This document shows, in pieces, positions 9,406-19,130 of a stretch of 64,000 nucleotides of DNA. The notes beneath the pieces are model-generated. The model was not told the DNA's origin. It was given only the letters and a program-made list of their open reading frames with translations, and ran no database searches. This DNA is from Gemmatimonadota bacterium. Lineage in GTDB: Bacteria; Gemmatimonadota; Gemmatimonadetes; Longimicrobiales; Gaopeijiaceae. The position numbers were made by a program, and so were the translations under genes. Where the stretch lies: NCBI GenBank assembly GCA_028874985.1, contig JAPPGI010000218.1, positions 53,403 to 117,402 on the forward strand, written 5' to 3'. Each line of letters begins with the position of its first letter. Positions within the stretch are counted from its first letter, which is position 1.

Positions 9406-12168
9406 ATGGCACGCCGTCCCAGAATCCTCCCCGCTCTGCTCCTCGGGCTTTCCTCGGCATGCGGCGATCCGGCCACCCCTCCCGCGCCACCCGTTCCCAC
9501 GACCCTCGAACTGACCCCGGAGTCGCTGAACCTGGACGCCCTCGCCGCCACCGCAAGGTTCGCGGCCACGGTCTTCGATCAGCATGGACAGGAAATGACG
9601 GGCGTACCCGCTTCGTGGCGCTCGACCAGCCCCGCGGTCGCCACCGTCGACCAATCGGGGCTCGTGACCGCCGCCGGCAACGGATCGGCCTACGTCACGG
9701 CGACGGCCGGAGACGCGAAGGACTCGGCCCGGGTCGTCGTGCGGCAACGGCCCGCGTCTCTGTGGATCCGGCCGGGTCATCCCCAGCGAATGGAAGCGCT
9801 CGCCGATACCGTTCCCCTCACCGCCGAAGTGCTCGATCCCAACGGCCGGGCGATCGCCGGAGCCCCCGTCACCTGGTCCGCCGGCGACACCACGGTCGCG
9901 ACGGTCAGCCAGTGGGGGCTGGTAACCGCCGTCGCCAACGGCTACACGACCGTCAAGGCGACCTCCGGCAGCCTGGTGGACTTCGTCGAGGTACGGGTGA
10001 GGCAGGTGCCGGCGGTGGTTCGGATGTCCCCCGCCGACGACACGCTGAGATTCGAATCCCTCGGTGACACCGTTCGGCTCTCGGCCGAAGTGCTGGACGC
10101 AAACGGCCACGCGGTCGAAGGCGTGCAGGTCGCGTGGTCCACCAGCGACCTGCATGTGGCCACCATCGACCGCGACGGGCTCGTAACCGCCAGGGGCAAC
10201 GGCACGGCGGCCATTTCCGCGACCACCCATACCGTGACCGCGTCGACCCTGGCCGTGGTGGACCAGGTGCCGGTGATCCTCGAGTTGTCGTCGACGGGTG
10301 ACCTGCTGGCCGTCGGCGACTCGGTCCGGATGACCGCGCGGGCTTTCGACGCGGGAGGTTCTCCCATCCTGGACGCCGGCTTCACCTGGACTTCCAGCGA
10401 CATCGGGGTCGCGACCGTGAACGCGGAAGGATGGGTCCACGCCGTAGGCGAGGGGATGGCGGAGATCACGGTCACTCTGAAGGGACTGAGCGCATCCGCC
10501 ACGGTGGTCACGGCGAGCCCGGACGAGATCGCGTTGCTGGCCTTCTTCCGGTCGACCGGCGGGCCGGCGTGGACCGAGAACGCCGGCTGGGCGACCGATG
10601 CGCCTCTGGCCGAGTGGCACGGGGTCGAAGTCGACGGGGCTGCGAGGGTCGTGTCCCTCATGCTGCCCGAAAACGACCTCGCCGGAAGGCTACCGCCGGA
10701 AATCGGCATGCTCACCGAGCTGAGGGAGTTGCGCCTGGAAGAGAATCTGCTCGACGGGAAGCTTCCCCCCGAGATCGGCAAGCTCCGAAACCTCGAGTGG
10801 CTTGGACTGGCCAGGAACAACCTGTCGGGCCCCGTTCCCCCCGAAATGGGCGCGATGGAGCGCCTCGAGGTCCTGGATCTCGCGCACAATCGTCTCACGG
10901 GGCCGATTCCGTCCGAACTCGCCGAACTGCCCAACCTGTGGTTTCTGGGCCTTTTCTTCAACGAACTGAGCGGGTCGATTCCCCCGGAAATCGGGGACTT
11001 CAGGAGTTTGCGGGTGCTCGACCTCTGCTACAATCGGCTGACCGGGTCCATTCCCCCGGAAATCGGACGGCTGAAGGAGCTGGAGACCCTGTCGCTGTGC
11101 GGCAACGATCAGAACCTGGGAACCCGCAACCGCCTGACCGGGGGGATCCCCCCGGAGATCGGCAGCCTGACCAATCTGAGGCGCCTCGACCTCGGTGCGA
11201 ACCGGCTCACGGGACCGATCCCTCCCGAAATCGGCGGGCTGGGCCGGTTGGAGACGCTCCGACTGTACAGCAATCTCCTGACGCGCATTCCGCCCGAAGT
11301 CGGCCGACTCGAGAACCTCAAGTCCCTGTTCCTCTACGGCAACCGCCTCACCGGCTCGATTCCCCGGGAACTGGGCGATCTCGCGGCTCTGGATTCGCTT
11401 CTCCTGGGGCCGGGCTGGTCCAGCGGCGAGAACACCCTGACCGGGAGCATTCCCCCGGAGCTGGGCAACCTGACCTGGTTGCGAAAACTCGACCTTGGTC
11501 ACAACGACCTGACCGGGAAGATCCCGAGCGAACTCGGGAAGCTGACGAGGCTCGTCTTCCTGCAGCTCGACTACAACCGGCTGTCGGGGCGGATTCCCGC
11601 CGAACTGGGGAAGCTCACCCGCCTCGAATGGCTGGTCGCCTGTGCCAACAGGCTGTCCGGGCCGATACCCTCGGAACTCGGCGAGCTTCGGGCTCTCGAA
11701 CGCCTGTACCTCTGCCAGAACAGACTGGAGGGGCCCTTGCCGAAGGACATCGGCGACCTGGGCAGGCTCGTGCACATGTACCTCGGAGCCAATCGCCTGA
11801 GCGGCGAGTTCCCGGAGTCCATGCTGTCGCTGAAGCGCCTGACCGAGCTGTTCTGGCGCCGAAACAACGGACTGTGCGCGCCGAAGACCGAGGAGTTCGA
11901 GGACTGGCTCAGGGGCATTCCGAAGTCCTCCGAGATCTTCTGCGAAGCCGAGGCCATGATCGGGGGACGGGCGGATCCCGACCCGGCGGACCCGGGGATC
12001 TGTTCGCTTACGGTGGTCCGGGCGGCATCCGCCTCAGGGCGCGGCTCGGGGAACTTCGGTGCGGGCGCGGTGAACCCGGCAGGCCCGCGGAGGGAACGGG
12101 CGGGAGTCGGGACAACCCGGGAAGCGCTTCCGGGAACGCGGGACGTTCCCTGCAAGCGCGTAGGTTAG
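9406..12168 (+). CDS. LRR lipoprotein with Ig-like domains, copy 1
   Basis: Predicted outer-surface lipoprotein of 920 residues. A signal peptide ends in a lipobox (LSSAC, Cys about residue 19). Residues 30-370 hold four BIG2/Ig-like repeats with the recurring ATVD.(S/D)GLV.A.GNG pattern. Residues 400-845 hold about 18 leucine-rich repeats of the 24-residue plant type (L..L.L..N.L.G.IP.E.G.L). The C-terminal tail is Gly/Arg-rich. Start ATG 9406 is preceded by AAAGGAG at good spacing. The next gene is a clear tandem paralogue seven bases downstream. Likely a binding or adhesion protein; ligand unknown. Not an enzyme as far as can be seen. Confidence 0.93.
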   Translation: MARRPRILPALLLGLSSACGDPATPPAPPVPTTLELTPESLNLDALAATARFAATVFDQHGQEMTGVPASWRSTSPAVATVDQSGLVTAAGNGSAYVTATAGDAKDSARVVVRQRPASLWIRPGHPQRMEALADTVPLTAEVLDPNGRAIAGAPVTWSAGDTTVATVSQWGLVTAVANGYTTVKATSGSLVDFVEVRVRQVPAVVRMSPADDTLRFESLGDTVRLSAEVLDANGHAVEGVQVAWSTSDLHVATIDRDGLVTARGNGTAAISATTHTVTASTLAVVDQVPVILELSSTGDLLAVGDSVRMTARAFDAGGSPILDAGFTWTSSDIGVATVNAEGWVHAVGEGMAEITVTLKGLSASATVVTASPDEIALLAFFRSTGGPAWTENAGWATDAPLAEWHGVEVDGAARVVSLMLPENDLAGRLPPEIGMLTELRELRLEENLLDGKLPPEIGKLRNLEWLGLARNNLSGPVPPEMGAMERLEVLDLAHNRLTGPIPSELAELPNLWFLGLFFNELSGSIPPEIGDFRSLRVLDLCYNRLTGSIPPEIGRLKELETLSLCGNDQNLGTRNRLTGGIPPEIGSLTNLRRLDLGANRLTGPIPPEIGGLGRLETLRLYSNLLTRIPPEVGRLENLKSLFLYGNRLTGSIPRELGDLAALDSLLLGPGWSSGENTLTGSIPPELGNLTWLRKLDLGHNDLTGKIPSELGKLTRLVFLQLDYNRLSGRIPAELGKLTRLEWLVACANRLSGPIPSELGELRALERLYLCQNRLEGPLPKDIGDLGRLVHMYLGANRLSGEFPESMLSLKRLTELFWRRNNGLCAPKTEEFEDWLRGIPKSSEIFCEAEAMIGGRADPDPADPGICSLTVVRAASASGRGSGNFGAGAVNPAGPRRERAGVGTTREALPGTRDVPCKRVG

Positions 12169-12174
12169 CCGTCC

Positions 12175-14931
12175 GTGCGGGACTTGCGCCGCTCCGCATT
12201 GCTCCTCTGTCTCGCCTCCGCGTGCGACCCGGGAACCGAGCCCGTCGTTCCGGTGCGGCTCGATGTCTCGCCGGACTCCCTGAACTTCGAGGCGCTCGCC
12301 GTCTCCGCCGGGCTCACGGCAACGGTTTACGACCGGGATGGCAAGGTGATCACGGACGCATCCGTGGCTTGGCGGTCCTCGAGTACCCCGGTCGCCACCG
12401 TCGACCAGGCGGGACTGGTAACCGCCGCCGACAACGGATCGGCCTATGTCGTGGCCGTTGCCGGAGACGCGCGGGACTCGGCCCGGGTCGCGGTGCGGCA
12501 GAAGCCCGTGTCGCTGAGGATCCTGCCCGCCGGGTCCCTTCGACTCGAAGCCCTGGGCGATACCGTACGCCTCACCGCCGACGTGCTCGATGCGAACGGC
12601 CAGCCGATCGCCGGAACCTCCGTGGACTGGGCCGCCGCCGACACGACTATCCTCACGGTGGACCGGCAGGGCCTGGTGACGGCCGTCGACAACGGAACCA
12701 CGACCATCCTTGCGACCTCCGGCGGTCTGGCCGACTCCCTCTCCGCCGAAGTGGAACAGGTGCCGGCGCAGGTGCGGCTCTCACCCGCCCGGGACCCGCT
12801 GAGGTTCGAGTCACTCGGTGACACCGTCCGCCTCTCCGCCGAGGTGCTCGACTCGAACGGCCACCCAATCGAGGGCGTGTCCGTGACCTGGTCCGTCAGC
12901 GATACGACCGTGGCCACCGTCGACCGGGATGGACTCGTCACCGCCAGGGGCAACGGAACCGCGGCGGTGTCCGCCTCCACGCGGACCGTGACCGGGACCG
13001 CCAGGGTCGAAGTGGACCAGGTGCCGGTGGTCATGGAGGTGCTCTCCGCCAGGGACCTGCTCGCCACGGGTGACTCGATCCAGGTGACGGCGGAGGCCTT
13101 CGATGCAGGCGGCTCCCGGATCGAAGACGCCGCATTCATGTGGACGTCGAGCGACACCACGGTCGCCACCGTGGACTCGGACGGATGGGTGCACGCCCTG
13201 GAGGAGGGGTCGATTCGGATCACCGCCACGCTCAAGGGTCTGAGCGCGTCCGCGGGGCTGACCGTCGCCGGCCCCGACAAGACGGCGCTCCTGTACCTCT
13301 TCCGGTCGGCCAACGGCAAGCTGTGGACAAGGAGCGGCAACTGGGGAACGGACGCGCCTCTGGCCGAGTGGCACGGCGTGCACGTCGATGCCCGCGGACG
13401 CGTCGATTCGCTGGTCCTCACCCTGAACAACCTGGCCGGACCCATTCCTCCCGAAATCGGCAAGCTGACCGGGCTGAAGTACCTGCACCTGGAGGCGAAC
13501 CTGCTCACCGGCGGGATACCCCCAGAGATCGGCGGGCTCGAGAGCCTGCGGTGGCTCGGGTTGTTCGGGAACCATCTGGAAGGACCTCTCCCGGCCGAGA
13601 TCGCGGACCTGGACCAGCTCAGGATCCTGGACCTGTCGTTCAACGGGTTCACGGGCTCGATTCCGGCGGGACTCACCCGGCTCCCCCACCTCTGGTACGT
13701 GGGCCTCTTCTTCAACGAACTGACCGGCGAGATTCCCCCGGAAATCGGCGACTTCCCCAGCCTGAGGGTTCTCGACCTCAGCTACAACCGGCTGACGGGA
13801 CCGATTCCCCCGGAAATCGGCAATCTGGAGAAACTGGAGAGCCTGCTGCTGTTCGGCATCGACACCAACCCCGAAGAAGGGAATCGGCTCACCGGCGCGA
13901 TCCCGCCCGAGATCGGCAACCTGGCCAACCTCAGGGTGCTCAACCTGGGCGCGAACCTGCTCGAGGGACCGATCCCGCCGGAACTCGGCAAGCTGGCAAA
14001 GCTGGACTCGCTGGGGCTGTACAGCAACCTGCTCACCGACCTCCCTCCCGAACTCGGTGAGCTGGCCGACCTTCAATACCTGTCCCTGTACGGCAATCGT
14101 CTCACCGGATCGATACCGGTGGAAATCGGGGAGCTGGCGAATCTGCACACGCTGCTTCTGGGAAGGGGCTTCACCAGCGGCAACAACGCCCTGTCCGGTT
14201 CCATTCCCGGTGAACTGGGCGACCTCGCGCGGCTGGAGAAACTCGATCTGGGCGGCAACAGGCTCACCGGCCCGATCCCGCGCGAATTAGGGCGCCTGAG
14301 CAGACTCGAGTTCCTGGAGCTCGGCAGCAACGGCCTGAGCGGCCCGATCCCGGCGGAGCTGGGCAATCTGACCCGCCTGACCCGTCTGGCGGTATGTCCC
14401 AACGAACTGTCGGGCCCGATTCCGGGGGAGATCGGGAAGATGCGGGCTCTCTACTACCTGTTTCTATGTTCGAACAGCCTGTCGGGCGATCTGCCTTCCG
14501 AGATCGGCAACCTGACCAGCCTGCGCCACATCCATCTCGGGGCCAATCGCCTGACCGGCGAATTGCCCAGGTCCATGTTGTCGCTCAAGCGTCTGCTGGA
14601 GTTCCGCTGGCCGAGAAACGACGGGCTCTGCGCTCCCGGGACCGAGGAATTCGAGGAGTGGCTCGAGAGCATCCCGTCATCTTCGGACATCTATTGCGAA
14701 TCGGAATCGATGTATGTGAACCGGACGGACACCGGGGCGGCGAATGCGGGCGGATGTCTGGTGACGGTGGCGGCGGCCCGGTCCGCCGGGGGGCGCGGTC
14801 CGCGGGACCGCAGGGGCGGCATGGGGGGCATCGAGGCCAGGCTGAGGGCCCGCGCGGGGGAGGGGGCGGGGATGGGGCCGCCGGCGACGCTGGTTGTTCC
14901 GTGCGAGGCGGAAACCCGGAGCAACCGGTGA
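12175..14931 (+). CDS. LRR lipoprotein with Ig-like domains, copy 2
   Basis: Tandem paralogue of the preceding gene: 918 residues, lipobox LASAC, four BIG2-type Ig-like repeats, then 24-residue plant-type leucine-rich repeats (about residues 400-840). Shared landmarks with copy 1 include DAPLAEWHGV at the Ig/LRR junction and an FFNEL(S/T)G repeat. A GTG start at 12175 places the signal peptide directly after the six-base gap; no clear Shine-Dalgarno is seen, which suggests translational coupling to copy 1. The two copies differ mainly in LRR surface positions and in the C-terminal tail. Probably surface binding; ligand unknown. Confidence 0.92.
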   Translation: MRDLRRSALLLCLASACDPGTEPVVPVRLDVSPDSLNFEALAVSAGLTATVYDRDGKVITDASVAWRSSSTPVATVDQAGLVTAADNGSAYVVAVAGDARDSARVAVRQKPVSLRILPAGSLRLEALGDTVRLTADVLDANGQPIAGTSVDWAAADTTILTVDRQGLVTAVDNGTTTILATSGGLADSLSAEVEQVPAQVRLSPARDPLRFESLGDTVRLSAEVLDSNGHPIEGVSVTWSVSDTTVATVDRDGLVTARGNGTAAVSASTRTVTGTARVEVDQVPVVMEVLSARDLLATGDSIQVTAEAFDAGGSRIEDAAFMWTSSDTTVATVDSDGWVHALEEGSIRITATLKGLSASAGLTVAGPDKTALLYLFRSANGKLWTRSGNWGTDAPLAEWHGVHVDARGRVDSLVLTLNNLAGPIPPEIGKLTGLKYLHLEANLLTGGIPPEIGGLESLRWLGLFGNHLEGPLPAEIADLDQLRILDLSFNGFTGSIPAGLTRLPHLWYVGLFFNELTGEIPPEIGDFPSLRVLDLSYNRLTGPIPPEIGNLEKLESLLLFGIDTNPEEGNRLTGAIPPEIGNLANLRVLNLGANLLEGPIPPELGKLAKLDSLGLYSNLLTDLPPELGELADLQYLSLYGNRLTGSIPVEIGELANLHTLLLGRGFTSGNNALSGSIPGELGDLARLEKLDLGGNRLTGPIPRELGRLSRLEFLELGSNGLSGPIPAELGNLTRLTRLAVCPNELSGPIPGEIGKMRALYYLFLCSNSLSGDLPSEIGNLTSLRHIHLGANRLTGELPRSMLSLKRLLEFRWPRNDGLCAPGTEEFEEWLESIPSSSDIYCESESMYVNRTDTGAANAGGCLVTVAAARSAGGRGPRDRRGGMGGIEARLRARAGEGAGMGPPATLVVPCEAETRSNR

Positions 14932-15359
14932 ATCGGCTCATGAAGTGCGTATCCCCCTTCGAGGTCACCCGCTGGGACGCCATGCCCTTCGGTGAAGAGG
15001 GAGAGGGCCCTCTCCTCTCGGAAGCACACGTCGCCAAGCGTTACAGCGGCGGTCTCGACGGAGAGGGCCGCGTGCGGTTGCTGATGTGCCGGGCCAGCGC
15101 CGACGGACCGCTGGAGAACGCCGGATACGTCGCGGCGGAGCAGGTCTCGGGCACGCTCGGCGGCCGCAAGGGCACATTCGTGCTCCATCACTGGGGAATC
15201 GCCGAACCGGGAGCCCCACCGCGCACCGGCGGCCACGTCGTGCCGGGTTCGGGGACCGGCGGGTTGGCGGGACTGTCGGGCACCATGGAGATCCACGTGG
15301 ATGCGGACGGCAGGCATACGCTCACCCTGGAGTATGAGATCGGGCAGGCCACCCCATGA
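14928..15359 (+). CDS. DUF3224 family protein
   Basis: About 143 residues resembling DUF3224 (avidin-like beta-barrel) proteins: an early acidic pattern, a middle segment GTLGGRKGTFVLHH with the conserved FVL.H, and a C-terminal GTGGLAGLSGT followed by alternating beta strands. The GTG start overlaps the stop of LRR copy 2 (GTGA); an internal ATG at 14940 is also possible. The stop overlaps the ATG of a truncated membrane-protein copy (ATGA). Biochemical role unknown; the family is often annotated as binding small ligands, which cannot be judged here. Confidence 0.85.
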   Translation: MNRLMKCVSPFEVTRWDAMPFGEEGEGPLLSEAHVAKRYSGGLDGEGRVRLLMCRASADGPLENAGYVAAEQVSGTLGGRKGTFVLHHWGIAEPGAPPRTGGHVVPGSGTGGLAGLSGTMEIHVDADGRHTLTLEYEIGQATP

Positions 15360-15451
15360 CCCCGCCCCGCTCCCACCACCTCCCCCGCACGCTTCGCGGC
15401 CGCATCGCCACGATCGCCTTCCCGCCGGCCATGGCCCCTTGGGGGCTATGA
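15356..15451 (+). pseudogene. Truncated duplicate of the 17210 membrane-protein gene start
   Basis: The first 80 bases match the start of the gene at 17210 with about nine mismatches, in the same frame (MTPPRSH.LPRT). After about 26 codons the similarity ends and the frame stops at 15451, inside the 3' end of the opposite-strand LRR gene. Its ATG overlaps the DUF3224 stop as ATGA, so it may mark the original position of the symporter operon before the LRR gene arrived. Confidence 0.8.
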
Positions 15452-17041
15452 GTCACAAATCCCGTTGCCCTTGTGGTCCTCGATCGAATCGAGCCACTCC
15501 TGGAAATCATCGTCGGCGGGAGCACAGAGGTCGGTGTCGTGCCAGTGGAACAGCGAGAGGGGCAAGCCGATCAACTCCCTCGGCAGCGGCCCGGTCAGCG
15601 GGTTGCCGAAGATCGACAGGCTGTTCAATTCACCGAGGTCACCGATTTCCGCCGAGATCGAGCCGGTCAGCTCGTTGTTCGAGAGATCGATGTCCGTCAG
15701 ATAGTGCAAATCCCAGAATTCCCCCGGGATCGGGCCCGTCAGCCGGTTGTCGGAGACATTGAACCGCCTCATGTTCCTGAACCCGGGGATCGGGCCCGTC
15801 AGTTCGTTGCCGGAGAGATCGAGCGAAATGAGCCGCAGCGAATCCCCGAGCACGGGCGGAATCGTACCCGCCAGCCGGTTGTTGGACAGATCGAGATGTC
15901 TCAGTTGCCTCGTGAGCTTCCCGAGCTCGAGCGGGATCGAGCCCGTCAGCCGGTTGTCCCGAAGAATGAGGTTCTGCAACGTCCAGAAATTCCCGAGTTC
16001 GGGCGGAATCGCGCCGGTCAGTTCGTTGCCGTTGAGACGGAGCCACCACAGCGGACCTATGTTCCCGAGTTCGGGCGGAATCGTGCCGGTCAGCCGGTTG
16101 TTGGAGAGATCCAGCATCTGCAATCCCAGGTTCCCGAGTTCGGGGGGAATCGAGCCGGTCAGGTCGTTGTCGTTGAGGTGGAACCACTCCAGTGCGGGCA
16201 GACTACCGAGTTCGGGCGGGATCGAACCCGTGAGTTCGTTCATGGCAAGATCGAGGTTCACCAGATTCCGGAGCTTCCCGAGTTCGGACGGGATCGAGCC
16301 CGTCAACGCGTTGACGTCGAGATCCAAGCCCCTCAGATTCCGGAGATCTCCCAACTCGGACGGGATCGTGCCTGTCAGCTGATTTTCTTCGATCCATAGC
16401 ACCTCCAGATCGCTGAGCCGGCCGAGTTCAGGCGGGATCGACCCGGTTATTCGGTTGCCGAACAGCACGAGAACACGCAGCGTCTGCACCGTCCCCAACT
16501 CGGGAGGCAACTCGCCTGTCAGCCCGTTCCCATACAGCGACAACTCCGCGACGCCCCGCGCAGGCATGCTGTCCTCGGTCCTCACACCGTACCATCTGAA
16601 GAGCGGTGCGTCCGTTTTCCAGTTCCTGTCGTTCACCCAGCCGTCCCCGCCCATCTCTCCGTGGATCTTGTACAGCACCCCGACCTCACCCAATCCGACC
16701 ACTATCGTGGCAACGGCCGTCAGCTCTCCAGCCGAGGCCTGCACGGTCGTCGTTCCAACCGCCCCACCCCTCACCAGTCCATCTTCCGAGACCGTCGCTA
16801 TGTCGTTGGCGGTGCTCGACCAGACCACCGGGATGTCCATCATGGCGACGTCATTCTGATCCAGCACGCTGGCCGTGAGTTGCGCCGTCCCGCCGACATC
16901 TTCCAGGACCACGCTCTCGGGTGAGATCCTGATGCTCGTTGCCACGGGAACCGGGTCGGCGCACCCGCCGCCCAACGCCAACGCCACCATCGCCGGCACA
17001 CCCCCGAGATTCCGCGGGGCACCTGGTCCGATTCGTCGCAT
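15446..17041 (-). CDS. LRR lipoprotein with one Ig-like domain, copy 3
   Basis: Lipoprotein of 531 residues on the opposite strand to its relatives. Lipobox LGGGC at about residue 27; a single BIG2-type domain (residues 35-115, WSST..DIATVS.DGLV); a junction with WYGV; then about 14 plant-type 24-residue LRRs (residues 150-500) and a short cap ending in acidic residues. ATG 17041 is chosen because AGGAGG lies eight bases upstream; the GTG at 17050 would overlap that site. It is shorter than copies 1 and 2 because three Ig-like repeats are absent. It sits between two copies of the beginning of the 17210 gene. Confidence 0.92.
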   Translation of the reverse strand: MRRIGPGAPRNLGGVPAMVALALGGGCADPVPVATSIRISPESVVLEDVGGTAQLTASVLDQNDVAMMDIPVVWSSTANDIATVSEDGLVRGGAVGTTTVQASAGELTAVATIVVGLGEVGVLYKIHGEMGGDGWVNDRNWKTDAPLFRWYGVRTEDSMPARGVAELSLYGNGLTGELPPELGTVQTLRVLVLFGNRITGSIPPELGRLSDLEVLWIEENQLTGTIPSELGDLRNLRGLDLDVNALTGSIPSELGKLRNLVNLDLAMNELTGSIPPELGSLPALEWFHLNDNDLTGSIPPELGNLGLQMLDLSNNRLTGTIPPELGNIGPLWWLRLNGNELTGAIPPELGNFWTLQNLILRDNRLTGSIPLELGKLTRQLRHLDLSNNRLAGTIPPVLGDSLRLISLDLSGNELTGPIPGFRNMRRFNVSDNRLTGPIPGEFWDLHYLTDIDLSNNELTGSISAEIGDLGELNSLSIFGNPLTGPLPRELIGLPLSLFHWHDTDLCAPADDDFQEWLDSIEDHKGNGICDS

Positions 17042-17209
17042 GGCGCCCACCTCCTCGCTGCAAATGACTCCACTCGCTCAGACTTCCACATAGTTGCCCG
17101 ACGGGGTCCGGTTCGTCAAGCCGGGCGACCACCATCGTTGTCCCGGTCAATGCCGGACCGTAAGCTACCCTCGGCAATCCGCAGCGACACCCCCACCCCG
17201 GCCGACCCC

Positions 17210-17434
17210 ATGACCCCTCCCCGCTCCCACTACCTCCCCCGCACGCGCCGCGGCCGCATCGCCACCATCGCCTTCCTCGCGGCGATGGCCATGGCGCAAC
17301 CCCCCATCGTCCACGGCCTCATGAACCGCACCGAGCCGCTCGTCCTCGGCACGCCCTTCCTCTTCGCCTACCTCTTCGGCGCGTACTGCCTCATGATCGC
17401 CGTGCTCGTCTGGGCCCTCCGCAAGGGAGTGTAG
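17210..17434 (+). CDS. Small membrane protein preceding the sodium symporter
   Basis: 74 residues with two hydrophobic segments (about 18-35 and 48-68) separated by HGLMNR, and a basic N-terminus. It ends seven bases before the symporter gene. The size, topology and position match the small DUF3311/DUF485-type partners often encoded just ahead of SSS-family transporters, suggesting an accessory subunit. That role is inferred from context. Its 5' end is duplicated at 15356. Confidence 0.82.
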   Translation: MTPPRSHYLPRTRRGRIATIAFLAAMAMAQPPIVHGLMNRTEPLVLGTPFLFAYLFGAYCLMIAVLVWALRKGV

Positions 17435-17441
17435 CCGTTCA

Positions 17442-18926
17442 ATGCAACCCTGGGTCGTCTCCACCTCGCTGATCTTCATCTACCTGATCGCTACCATCGT
17501 GATCGGGGTCCTGGCCAACCGGAAGGGCACGTCCAGCATGGAGGACTTCTTCCTCTACGGGCGGCAGGCCGGGGTCATCGTCCTCTACCTGACGGTGGTG
17601 GCCACCTTCCACTCCGCCTTCGCCTTCCTGGGCTCGGGCGGGTTCTTCTTCACGCACGGGATCGGGTTCTGGATGGCCGGGACCTGGACGGTGCTGGTCG
17701 GGGCCATCACCTACACGCTGGGGACGCGGATCTGGGCGCTGGGCAAGAAGTTCGGCTACATCACGCCCGCCGACCTGATCGCGGACTTCTACGAGAGCGA
17801 AGCGGTGCGGGTCATCGTGGCGCTGGTGTCGGTGATCTTCACCCTGATCTACATCCAGGTGCAGGCGCAGGGGCTCGGGTACATCCTCTCGGTCGCGACC
17901 GGCGACCGGATCTCCTTCGAGCTGGCTTCGCTGATCCTGCTCGTGGTCGCCGCCGCCTATCTCATGGTGGGTGGCCTGCGCGCGGTCTACTGGACCGACG
18001 TGATCCAGGGGATCTGGATGTACGTCGCCGTGTGGGCGGGCAGCCTGCTGCTGACCTACAAGCTCTTCGGCGGACCGATCGAGCTGTGGAGGCGGCTCAT
18101 GGCGGAGCGGCCCGACCTGCTGAGCCTGCCCGGCCCGGAGGGCTTCTTCACGCCGGGGATGTGGGTCGGCATGACGATCGCGCTCTCCTTCGGGATCATC
18201 TTCCAGCCGCACATGATGATCCGCTACTTCACGGCCGCCTCCGACCGCACCCTGAAGGTCCTCGGCGCCACCACCCCGATCTACCTCATGACGCTCTTCA
18301 TCCCGGCGGCGTTCGTGGGGCTCGGCGGCGCCCTCATCCTCCCCGAACTCGCGTCTCCCGACCGCGTCTTCCCGGAGCTGCTATTCCAGTACGCGCCCCC
18401 GTGGCTGACCGGCCTGATCCTGGCAGGCGCCACCGCCGCGGCGATGTCCACGCTGGACTCGATCCTGCACTCCAACATGACCGTGCTCACGCGGGACGTG
18501 TACCAGCGCTACATCGCGAAGGATCGCAGCCAGGGCCACTACCTGGCCTTCGGACGCTGCGTGGTGGTCGTGCTGCTCGGGGCGGGCTTCTACCTGACCG
18601 TCTCGCAGCTCGACTTCCTGGTCACCCTGGTGACGCTCTCGGGAGCGGGCGCGCTCCAACTGATGCCGGCGGTGCTCGGCGTCTGCTACCCGGGCCGGCG
18701 GCTCAACACGGCGACGGGCGTGGTGGCGGGTATCCTGGCCGGCCTGGTCACGCTATACCTGACCCGGGTCCAGTTCCCGCAGCCGCTGGGAATCCATGAG
18801 GCGCTCTGGTCGCTGGCGGTCAACTTCGCGGTCACGATCATCGTGTCCCGGTTCACGCGGCCGCCCTCCGAGGCCACGGTCGAGCGCATCCACGGCGAGT
18901 TGGAGCGGTTCGTGTACGATCGCTAG
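17442..18926 (+). CDS. Sodium:solute symporter (SSS family)
   Basis: 494 residues, strongly hydrophobic along most of its length with about 13 membrane segments, typical for the SSS family. Family-like elements include the N-terminal region with DFFLYGRQAG, the middle GYITPADLI.DFYES segment, and the TAAAMSTLDS motif near residue 330 characteristic of sodium-binding transmembrane segment 8. Substrate cannot be read from the sequence; panthothenate, carboxylate and sugar relatives share these motifs. It forms a unit with the upstream small membrane protein. Confidence 0.93.
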   Translation: MQPWVVSTSLIFIYLIATIVIGVLANRKGTSSMEDFFLYGRQAGVIVLYLTVVATFHSAFAFLGSGGFFFTHGIGFWMAGTWTVLVGAITYTLGTRIWALGKKFGYITPADLIADFYESEAVRVIVALVSVIFTLIYIQVQAQGLGYILSVATGDRISFELASLILLVVAAAYLMVGGLRAVYWTDVIQGIWMYVAVWAGSLLLTYKLFGGPIELWRRLMAERPDLLSLPGPEGFFTPGMWVGMTIALSFGIIFQPHMMIRYFTAASDRTLKVLGATTPIYLMTLFIPAAFVGLGGALILPELASPDRVFPELLFQYAPPWLTGLILAGATAAAMSTLDSILHSNMTVLTRDVYQRYIAKDRSQGHYLAFGRCVVVVLLGAGFYLTVSQLDFLVTLVTLSGAGALQLMPAVLGVCYPGRRLNTATGVVAGILAGLVTLYLTRVQFPQPLGIHEALWSLAVNFAVTIIVSRFTRPPSEATVERIHGELERFVYDR

Positions 18927-19130
18927 CGGTCCGGGACGGCCCGCCGCACTCTCCGCGTCCGGGCGTAGCGGGGGGCGGGGGAGTTCACACCGGTCCCGAC
19001 CCGCGGGAAACAGCCGCCGGGGGGCGAATTGTACACGATTTCGCATCCAAACTCTTGCGCGGACAAGAGCTTGGCCCCACGTTCGCCCCGCTCATCCGCA
19101 ACTGGTCCACTTCCGCAAAGGAGATAAACC

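Noticed and set aside
10690..11775. 361-codon minus-strand ORF opposite LRR copy 1
   Set aside because: Antisense of the regular LRR pattern, giving a mirrored repeat; no independent coding evidence.
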